DNA from: CAZUVQ01 sp964623915
Lineage (GTDB): Bacteria; Bacillota; Clostridia; UMGS1883; UMGS1540
NCBI GenBank assembly: GCA_964623915.1
Contig: CAZUVQ010000009.1
Span: 1 to 27,398, forward strand
Direction: 5' to 3'
Length of the DNA stretch: 27,398 nt
Notes under the pieces: generated by a model
What the model saw: the letters and a program-made list of their open reading frames with translations, nothing else
Told to the model about the DNA's origin: nothing
The model's database searches: none
Part shown: piece by piece, positions 22,148 to 27,398 of the stretch
Layout: each line of letters begins with the position of its first letter
Position numbering within the stretch: the first letter of the stretch is position 1
Made by a program: the position numbers and the translations under genes

Positions 22148-22299
22148 ATATTATGCTCCTGTTCTTCGGGTATTTTACAAACATCTATCCACTTTTCATA
22201 TACGCAATATTTTTCTAATTCCGCTATAGTCAGCTTTATTGCGCTGTTATCACTTCTGTTCGTTATCTGTGGTAAAGCTTTTTTGACTGATATAAAGGC
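22144..22299 (-). other. Startless open frame before asnA, possible gene remnant
   Basis: A 51-codon open frame on the minus strand overlaps the end of the DUF1846 gene and the first bases of asnA. The last part reads IKLTIAELEKYCVYEKW, then IDVCKIPEEQEHNI and stop, which looks like real protein. It has no ATG, GTG or TTG. It may be the tail of a lost gene or chance. No family recognised. Confidence 0.2.
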
Positions 22300-23750
22300 T
22301 CACATGTAAGGTTCATACCAAGTTTTTGGAAAATACTTTCATCAATCTGTGATAGAATAACCGATGAATGTGCTTCAAGGCCGCGGAGCTTTGGAAGAAC
22401 GTCAAACGCCTTCCTTGCCAAAGGGTCGCTTGTTGCGCATATAGATAATGCAATCAAAGTTTCATCAATATGAAGTCGTGGGTTGTTATTTCCGAAATGA
22501 TTTATTTTAAGATTCTGAATGGGTTCAATAACTGTAGGTGAAATCAGATGATAATCATCATCAATTTCTGCTATTGATTTCAGAACATTTAGAATACACG
22601 CTGCTGATGCACCAAGAAGCGGTGTGGTTTTCCCGGTAATAATAGTTCCGTCATTCAGCTGTATTGCTGAGGCAGGTGCATCGGTTTCGGTGGATTTATT
22701 CAAAGCAGCAGCGACAACCGGCCTGTCATCAGTTGAAACTTTAGCCTGATTCATAATAAGCTCTGTTTTAAGGATTGCTTCTTTATCAGCCCTGCCCTTG
22801 CGCTCATCACGCATCGTATTATAATACCGCCTGATAATTTCATCAAGAGAAGCACGACGGCATACTTCATCATCGATTATGCAGTTTCCTGCCATATTAA
22901 CACCCATATCAGTAGGCGATTTATATGGACTTGAACCAATAATTTTTTCGAATATTGCGTTTAAAACAGGGAACACTTCAATATCTCTGTTATAATTTAC
23001 AGTTGTAACCCCATAAGCCTCAAGGTGGAAAGGATCAATCATGTTCATATCCTTAATATCGGCAGTAGCTGCTTCATAGGCGAGATTGACAGGATGCTTT
23101 ATGGGTAAGTTCCATATAGGAAATGTTTCAAATTTTGCATAACCGGCTTTTATACCGAGCTTATTTTCGTGATAAAGCTGAGAAAGACACGTTGCCATTT
23201 TTCCGCTACACGGGCCGGGTGCGGTTACAACAACCAGAGGTCTTTGCGTTTCAATGTATTCGTTTTTGCCAAGACCTTCTTCGCTAACGATAAGAGAAAC
23301 ATTCGCAGGATAACCATCAATAGGGTAATGCATATATGTTTTTATATTCATGCTTTCAAGGCGTTTTTTAAATGAGACAACAGCAGGTTCGCTGTTGTAC
23401 TGTGTAATTACAACACTTCCCACGTAAAAGCCCTTTTTTCTGAATGCATCAATAAGGCGCAGTACATCAAGGTCATAAGTTATGTTATAATCACCGCGCA
23501 CTTTGTTATTAACAATATCAAGGGCGCATATAGCTACAACAATTTCAAGCTGGTCCGCAAGATGAGCGAGCATGTTTATCTTACTGTCGGGTTTAAAGCC
23601 TGGGAGAACCCGTGATGCATGATAATCATCAAACAGTTTTCCTCCAAGTTCTAAATAAAGCTTGTTACCGAACTTTAATATTCTTTCGTGGATATGTTCT
23701 GCCTGCATCTTTAAGTACTTTTCATTGTCAAAACCTAATTCATTATTCAT
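22263..23750 (-). CDS. DUF1846 family protein
   Basis: A 495-residue cytoplasmic protein of the DUF1846 family, widespread in Bacillota and structurally known but without an agreed function. Recognisable segments are LYLELGGKLFDDYHASRVLPGF, VVVTAPGPCSGKMATCLSQLYHE with a P-loop-like GPCSGK, and GNNNPRLHIDETLIALS near the C-terminus (all quoted in pieces of the full motif). Length fits the family. I used the ATG at 23750, with GGGG nine bases upstream; a TTG five codons earlier is possible. It is the first gene of the asnA operon and has its own SigA promoter. A link between DUF1846 and asparagine synthesis is not established. Confidence 0.92.
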   Translation of the reverse strand: MNNELGFDNEKYLKMQAEHIHERILKFGNKLYLELGGKLFDDYHASRVLPGFKPDSKINMLAHLADQLEIVVAICALDIVNNKVRGDYNITYDLDVLRLIDAFRKKGFYVGSVVITQYNSEPAVVSFKKRLESMNIKTYMHYPIDGYPANVSLIVSEEGLGKNEYIETQRPLVVVTAPGPCSGKMATCLSQLYHENKLGIKAGYAKFETFPIWNLPIKHPVNLAYEAATADIKDMNMIDPFHLEAYGVTTVNYNRDIEVFPVLNAIFEKIIGSSPYKSPTDMGVNMAGNCIIDDEVCRRASLDEIIRRYYNTMRDERKGRADKEAILKTELIMNQAKVSTDDRPVVAAALNKSTETDAPASAIQLNDGTIITGKTTPLLGASAACILNVLKSIAEIDDDYHLISPTVIEPIQNLKINHFGNNNPRLHIDETLIALSICATSDPLARKAFDVLPKLRGLEAHSSVILSQIDESIFQKLGMNLTCEPLYQSKKLYHR

Positions 23751-23784
23751 CTTCTTGTACCCCAAATTTTAAAATCTAAACGAT

Positions 23785-23813
23785 ATTATATAATACAATA
23801 GGAACAATTTCAA
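23785..23813 (-). promoter_or_regulatory. Promoter of the DUF1846-asnA operon
   Basis: Minus-strand TTGAAA (23808-23813), 17 bases, TATAAT (23785-23790), about 30 bases before the DUF1846 start. Confidence 0.7.
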
Positions 23814-23905
23814 TAGTTAAATGTTGAAAACATAAACAATTTTAAAAGAAAAAGCGCTGAATTAATGATAAAAGGGCTCTTATTGAACAAAATAAATAAA
23901 AAGCC

Positions 23906-23934
23906 TTGACAAAATGGAAAAATCTAAATATAAT
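23906..23934 (+). promoter_or_regulatory. Consensus promoter of rpsF-ssb-rpsR
   Basis: TTGACA (23906-23911), exactly 17 bases, TATAAT (23929-23934), both perfect. The transcript would start near 23941. Confidence 0.8.
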
Positions 23935-23948
23935 AACTAAGTATCCTT

Positions 23949-23965
23949 GCCCTTGCATAAAGGGC
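23949..23965 (+). promoter_or_regulatory. Hairpin in the rpsF leader
   Basis: GCCCTT (23949-23954) pairs with AAGGGC (23960-23965), loop GCATA, immediately after the predicted transcription start and about 15 bases before the ribosome site. S6-S18 complexes are known to bind a leader hairpin of rpsF in many bacteria; this short stem is in the right place, but I cannot confirm the consensus bulge. Confidence 0.4.
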
Positions 23966-23991
23966 CATAAGTCCAGAAGGAGGTGTTTATT

Positions 23992-24282
23992 ATGACAAAC
24001 AAATATGAAACGATCTTTGTTATCGATTCTGCCCTTTCAGAAGAAGAAATTACAGCGTTACAGGAAAAGTTTACTTCTCTTATTGCTTCAGCGGGCGAAA
24101 TTGAAAATGTGGATGTCTGGGGTAAAAGGCGCTTGGCATATTCTATTAATTACAAGACAGAAGGATACTATGTTCTTGTAAACTTTAAAAGCGGGCCCGA
24201 TTTTCCAAAAGAATTAGAACGTGTTTACGGCATTACAGAAGGTATTATCCGCACAATAATTGTACGCCGTGATGAAGAGTAA
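23992..24282 (+). CDS. rpsF: 30S ribosomal protein S6
   Basis: A 96-residue ribosomal protein that binds with S18 in the platform of the small subunit. The sequence follows the family: NKYETIFVIDSALSEEEI at the start, VWGKRRLAYSIN in the middle (conserved WGKR.LAY), and a C-terminal RTIIVRRDEE. I chose the ATG at 23992, about eight bases after AAGGAGG; a GTG at 23983 lies in the ribosome site itself. It is first in the rpsF-ssb-rpsR operon, the standard Bacillota order, with a consensus promoter upstream. Confidence 0.97.
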   Translation: MTNKYETIFVIDSALSEEEITALQEKFTSLIASAGEIENVDVWGKRRLAYSINYKTEGYYVLVNFKSGPDFPKELERVYGITEGIIRTIIVRRDEE

Positions 24283-24296
24283 TGGAGGGATAATTA

Positions 24297-24707
24297 ATGC
24301 TAAATAAGGCTATCCTGGTCGGAAGACTTACTCGTGACCCTGAACTCCGCTCAACAGCAACAGGTGTTTCAGTGGTTAATTTTACAGTTGCCATCCAAAG
24401 AAGGTTTAAAGATGCAAACGGTGAGAGGCAGAGTGATTTTATAAATTGCGTTGCATTTAACCGTACAGCCGATTTCGTAAAAACATATTTTGCAAAAGGG
24501 AATATGATTTCTTGTGACGGCTATATTCAAACTCGTACTTGGGATGACAACGACGGAAAACGTCATTTTGTAACAGAGGTAGTTGTAAATGATGCGGGCT
24601 TTGTAGAAAGCAAGCGTGATTCTGCGCCTCGTAAGGAAAATGATGCGATGCCCGATATGCCTGATGAATTCGGTGTAGACGGCACGGATGACGATTTGCC
24701 GTTCTGA
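24297..24707 (+). CDS. ssb: Single-stranded DNA-binding protein
   Basis: A 136-residue SSB that coats single-stranded DNA in replication and repair. The OB-fold begins MLNKAILVGRLTRDPELRST and contains FTVAIQRRF, FINCVAFNRTADFV, and GYIQTRTWDDNDGKR. A short linker leads to the acidic tail DDDLPF, the docking site for partner proteins. GGAGGGA precedes the ATG, which lies 14 bases after the rpsF stop. The linker is short compared with Bacillus SSB. Its place between rpsF and rpsR is the usual one. Confidence 0.97.
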   Translation: MLNKAILVGRLTRDPELRSTATGVSVVNFTVAIQRRFKDANGERQSDFINCVAFNRTADFVKTYFAKGNMISCDGYIQTRTWDDNDGKRHFVTEVVVNDAGFVESKRDSAPRKENDAMPDMPDEFGVDGTDDDLPF

Positions 24708-24755
24708 CAAAAGCTATTTGTGGGTAGTAATTTTTAAACAGGCTTTTGTACAAGC

Positions 24756-24777
24756 CCTATGTTAATTTCACAGGGCA
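24756..24777 (+). other. Hairpin between ssb and rpsR
   Basis: GCCCTATG and CACAGGGC flank a short AT loop (stem with one mismatch). The next bases are AAAAATGAAT, so it is not a terminator. It could be an mRNA stability or processing structure inside the operon. Confidence 0.3.
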
Positions 24778-24815
24778 AAAATGAATCTGATTTTTGAAAG
24801 GAGCAGATACTTACC

Positions 24816-25064
24816 ATGGAAAAGGATAGAACAGACAGGCCGTTCAGAAATCGTAAGGCTAAGAGAAAAGTCTGCAATTTCTGTGTTGATAAGGTTGAGC
24901 ATATAGATTATAAAGACGTTGCACATCTTCGTCGTTACGTTTCGGAAAGAGCTAAGATTCTTCCCCGTCGTATCAGCGGTACTTGTGCAAAGCATCAGCG
25001 TCAGCTGACACTTGCTATCAAGAAAGCACGTCACATTGCTCTCTTGCCTTACTCGGCGGAATAA
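24816..25064 (+). CDS. rpsR: 30S ribosomal protein S18
   Basis: An 82-residue ribosomal protein, partner of S6. It has the basic N-terminal tail (RNRKAKRKVCNFC), the core DVAHLRRYVSERAKILPRRISGTCAKHQR and the end KKARHIALLPY. The cysteines in KVCNFC and GTCAKH give a zinc-binding (C+) type S18, as is common in Clostridia. AAAGGAG precedes the ATG. It ends the operon and a strong terminator follows. Confidence 0.97.
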   Translation: MEKDRTDRPFRNRKAKRKVCNFCVDKVEHIDYKDVAHLRRYVSERAKILPRRISGTCAKHQRQLTLAIKKARHIALLPYSAE

Positions 25065-25072
25065 GCACTCAT

Positions 25073-25101
25073 GCGGCAGACATAATGTCTGTCGCTTTTT
25101 T
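25073..25101 (+). terminator. Terminator of rpsF-ssb-rpsR
   Basis: GCGGCAGACAT (25073-25083) pairs with ATGTCTGTCGC (25085-25095), one mismatch (G-T), tight loop, followed by TTTTTT. Confidence 0.85.
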
Positions 25102-25165
25102 AACGAAGTAGTGTGAAAATATAAAAACCACACTAACATAATGTTCACTATATATGAGGTAGATT

Positions 25166-26101
25166 ATGAAAACAATTGTTCTTGACGGGTATGCGCTAAA
25201 CCCGGGGGATTTAAGCTGGGACTGGCTTAGTAAAGCCGGTGAATATGAAATATATAATAATACTTTGCCATCACAAGTTTTTGAACGTGCAAAGGATGCG
25301 GAGTTTATTATTACAAATAAAGTGGTATTTACTAAGGAAGTAATAAACTCATTGCCAAAATTAAAATATATAGGCGTTACTGCGACGGGTTATAATATTA
25401 TAGATACTGTTTGTGCCGCTAATTTGGGAATATGTGTAACAAATGCACCTGCATATAGTACCGAATCAGTTGCGCAGCATACATTTGCACTGCTTTTTGA
25501 GCTTATGGCACACACCGGTCTGCACAATGACAGTGTTAAGGCAGGCGAATGGGCATCAAGTGAATATTTCTGCTACTGGAAAAAGCCTGTGTTTGAAATA
25601 AGCGGTAAAACAATGGGCTTAATTGGTTGCGGTCAGATAGGGCAACGGGTTTCAGAGATAGCAAAGGCTTTTGGTATGAAAGTTTTAATAAGCGCAAAAA
25701 CATCAAAACCCGGCAGGGTATCATTAGAGGAAGTGCTGAAAAACAGTGATATCATTTCTATTCATTGCCCGCAGACAGCTGAAACAACAGGCCTAATTAA
25801 TAAACAGACAATTGCGAAAATGCGCGACGGTGTTTATCTGATAAATACGGCACGCGGCGGCATTGTAAATGAGGAAGATACTGCCAAAGCTTTAAAAACA
25901 GGAAAGGTTGCAGGTTTTGGTGGCGATGTGTTATCGAAAGAACCGCCCAAAGAGGGGAATCCTTTAATACACGCTCCGAATTCTATAATTACTCCCCATA
26001 TTGCATGGGCTTCTCTTGATGCACGCAAAAGGCTTATGAATATTACAAAAAGCAACCTTTTATCATTTCTTGACGGAAAAGCCGTTAATTGTGTCTATTA
26101 A
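25166..26101 (+). CDS. D-2-hydroxyacid dehydrogenase (NAD-dependent)
   Basis: A 311-residue enzyme of the D-isomer-specific 2-hydroxyacid dehydrogenase family, most like glycerate dehydrogenase/hydroxypyruvate reductase. The Rossmann motif is GLIGCGQIGQRV (151-162), and the catalytic triad is Arg230 in NTARGG, Glu259 in SKEPP and His278 in TPHIAW. The N-terminal substrate domain has GVTATGYNIID. The acidic residue after the second NAD strand is not obvious (ISAKTSKP), so cofactor preference is uncertain. GAGGTAG precedes the ATG. It stops at the edge of the scaffold gap, 101 bases before a PfkB kinase start, so a linked hydroxy-acid/sugar pathway is possible but unproven. Confidence 0.9.
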   Translation: MKTIVLDGYALNPGDLSWDWLSKAGEYEIYNNTLPSQVFERAKDAEFIITNKVVFTKEVINSLPKLKYIGVTATGYNIIDTVCAANLGICVTNAPAYSTESVAQHTFALLFELMAHTGLHNDSVKAGEWASSEYFCYWKKPVFEISGKTMGLIGCGQIGQRVSEIAKAFGMKVLISAKTSKPGRVSLEEVLKNSDIISIHCPQTAETTGLINKQTIAKMRDGVYLINTARGGIVNEEDTAKALKTGKVAGFGGDVLSKEPPKEGNPLIHAPNSIITPHIAWASLDARKRLMNITKSNLLSFLDGKAVNCVY

Positions 26102-26102
26102 C

Positions 26103-26202
26103 NNNNNNNNNNNNNNNNNNNNNNNNNNNNNNNNNNNNNNNNNNNNNNNNNNNNNNNNNNNNNNNNNNNNNNNNNNNNNNNNNNNNNNNNNNNNNNNNNN
26201 NN
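26103..26202. other. Scaffold gap (100 N)
   Basis: Exactly 100 N, the conventional placeholder for a gap of unknown size. It lies one base after the dehydrogenase stop and directly before the kinase start codon, so the true distance, any missing gene and the upstream signals of the kinase cannot be judged. Confidence 0.99.
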
Positions 26203-27282
26203 ATGGCTAAAGAAATCAAAAAAAATTGTGCATATGCACTTGTGGTTCCTACAAGTATGGGTGTGCGCATAACACCTGATAATGGTCAGCCCACAAATGC
26301 TGCAGACAAATTCACTATGCAGGCAACAAGCGCTGAGACAAATGTGGCAAGTATTTCATCATATCTCGGTTTGCCTGTCAAGGTTCTCACAACATTTGTA
26401 AAAGGCAGCCCCATTGCACAATTTATAAAAAACAATTTGCGTTCAAGGGGTATGGACTATGAGGGTAAAGAAGTCTCACAGGGCGACCCATGGGGTTACC
26501 GTCACCAGTTCAATATTGCTGACAGCGGTTATGGTTCAAGAGGACCGCGTGTCCATAATGACCGTGCAGGTGAAGTCGGCAGAACACTTAATATAAAGGA
26601 TTTTGACCTTGAAAGGATTTTCGGCAAAGAAGGCGTTGCTGTTTTGCATATGTCAGGTCTTGTTGCCGCACTTTCACATGATACATCTGTTTTCTGTCTG
26701 GAGCTTGCAAGAGCTGCCAAAAAGTACGGAACGCTGATATCTTTTGACTTGAATTATCGTGCAAGCTTCTGGAAGGATAGGGAAGATGAGCTTTCAGAAA
26801 TCTTTGCGGAAATTGCAAGCATTTCAGATATTCTTATCGGTAATGAAGAGGACTATCAACTTTGTCTTGGTGTCAAGGGGCCTGAAGCCGGCGGTAAAGA
26901 TTTAGCATCAAAAATTGACAGCTTCAAGGGTATGATAAAAGAAGTTAAAAAGGCTTACCCGTACACATCGGTTTATGCGACAACACTCCGTCAGGTAATT
27001 AACACAAATACTCATCTGTGGGGAGCAATTATGCTTGAAGGCGATAACTGGCATGTCGTGGAGCCGCGTGAAATTCATGTGCTTGACCGTATTGGCGGTG
27101 GTGACGGTTTTGTGGGCGGGACGCTATATGCTTTCTTAAAGGGTTGGGAACCCGAAAAATGGATACAGTTCGGCTGGGCAAGCGGTGCCTTGGCTACAAC
27201 ATTCTTAACAGATTATGCACAGCCTGCCGATGAAGAACAGGTTTGGAGCATCTGGGAAGGCAACGCAAGAGTAAAAAGATAA
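26203..27282 (+). CDS. PfkB-family sugar kinase (2-keto-3-deoxygluconate kinase-like)
   Basis: A 359-residue ribokinase/PfkB-type kinase that phosphorylates a sugar or sugar acid with ATP. The second PfkB signature is DRIGGGDGFVGG (295-306) with catalytic Asp301. FDLNYRASFWK (181-191) and ILIGNEEDY (210-218) are the segments shared with 2-keto-3-deoxygluconate kinases. The N-terminal region reads FTMQATSAETNVASISSYLG, corresponding to the usual GGAxxNVAxxLxxLG segment in altered form. The substrate is therefore probable, not certain. The ATG at 26203 touches the gap; the true start could be further upstream. No KDPG aldolase gene is seen in the remaining sequence. Confidence 0.85.
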   Translation: MAKEIKKNCAYALVVPTSMGVRITPDNGQPTNAADKFTMQATSAETNVASISSYLGLPVKVLTTFVKGSPIAQFIKNNLRSRGMDYEGKEVSQGDPWGYRHQFNIADSGYGSRGPRVHNDRAGEVGRTLNIKDFDLERIFGKEGVAVLHMSGLVAALSHDTSVFCLELARAAKKYGTLISFDLNYRASFWKDREDELSEIFAEIASISDILIGNEEDYQLCLGVKGPEAGGKDLASKIDSFKGMIKEVKKAYPYTSVYATTLRQVINTNTHLWGAIMLEGDNWHVVEPREIHVLDRIGGGDGFVGGTLYAFLKGWEPEKWIQFGWASGALATTFLTDYAQPADEEQVWSIWEGNARVKR

Positions 27283-27398
27283 GTTAATATAATAAAAGAG
27301 CAGGGAATTTAATTTCCTGCTCTTTTTAGTTGTATTTTTTCTAAAGCTTCTTGCAAAAGGAGTAAGATTAGCATTGTGTTTATAATTCAGGACAATCC
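27283..27398 (-). pseudogene. Possible DUF559 (endonuclease-domain) N-terminal remnant
   Basis: The minus-strand frame from the end of the window reads LNYKHNANLTPFARSFRKN, then TTKKSRKL. This resembles the start of DUF559 proteins (pattern YNxxLxPxARxLRKNMTxxExxLW), a PDDEXK-related family. The frame then runs into the kinase terminator and the end of that gene, and the WYxFL continuation is missing. I read it as the 5' stub of a deleted gene; chance resemblance is possible. Confidence 0.4.
27294..27326. terminator. Terminator after the PfkB kinase
   Basis: AAAAGAGCAGG (27294-27304) pairs with CCTGCTCTTTT (27316-27326), extended by GAA/TTT, followed by further T residues. It works on the plus strand and has an A-rich start on the other side, so it may act on both. 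Confidence 0.8.

Noticed and set aside
24369..24753. Minus-strand ORFs over ssb
   Set aside because: They are antisense shadows of ssb and the ssb-rpsR gap with no ribosome sites.
25109..25135. TAGTGTG / CACACTA repeat before the hydroxyacid dehydrogenase
   Set aside because: Seven pairs with a wide AT loop and no T-tract; expected by chance in AT-rich spacers.
26089..27282. ORF reading through the N gap
   Set aside because: The apparent extension upstream of 26203 is only undetermined bases; the kinase start was placed after the gap.

Overview
The window looks like a piece of an AT-rich Clostridia chromosome (Bacillota; an Oscillospiraceae/Ruminococcaceae-type gut anaerobe is the best guess). 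Pointers are the strong AGGAGG ribosome sites, near-consensus SigA promoters, a GlnRS beside a long GluRS, AsnA, DUF4364 and DUF1846 proteins, a membrane pyrophosphatase beside a sodium-pump decarboxylase beta subunit, and a Bacillota-type rpsF-ssb-rpsR operon. A run of exactly 100 N (26103-26202) shows this is a draft scaffold, so linkage across it is not proven. No tRNA, rRNA, CRISPR array, phage module or complete insertion sequence was seen.

Layout. 1-417: 3' end of an unknown protein. 538-3414, minus strand: MBL-fold hydrolase, thiamine pyrophosphokinase, PspC protein and flavodoxin-like protein, preceded by two tiny lysine-rich ORFs with their own terminator. 3527-8767, minus strand: an ion and phosphate block with membrane pyrophosphatase, OadB, a 43-residue OadG-like peptide, a PiT phosphate transporter and its DUF47/PhoU-like partner. 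9009-12438: two KdpE-like response regulators without kinases on either side of a uracil/xanthine-type permease. One regulator has Glu at its phosphoacceptor site, and the 3' stub of a deleted sodium/solute symporter lies before the other. 12440-12701: MITE-like inverted-repeat element. 12712-14911: divergent AraC regulator and GH4 alpha-galactosidase. 14987-19363: glnS diverging from gltX, followed by a TyrA-like gene. 19490-20308: tandem paralogous XRE regulators. 20539-23750, minus strand: DUF1846, asnA, DUF4364. 23992-25064: rpsF-ssb-rpsR. 25166-27282: D-2-hydroxyacid dehydrogenase, gap, PfkB sugar kinase, then a probable DUF559 remnant running off the end.

Most genes are housekeeping. 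The pyrophosphatase, OadB and PiT genes fit together as pyrophosphate- and decarboxylation-linked ion pumping plus phosphate handling. The least ordinary parts are the orphan-regulator/permease locus, with a PhoP-box-like TTAACA repeat between regulator and permease, the tiny-ORF pair at 3182-3414, two palindromic non-coding elements, the structured leaders of the pyrophosphatase and PiT genes, the mirrored consensus promoters of glnS/gltX, and the TyrA-like protein that lacks the usual motif histidines. I found no clear defence system or other wholly new system.
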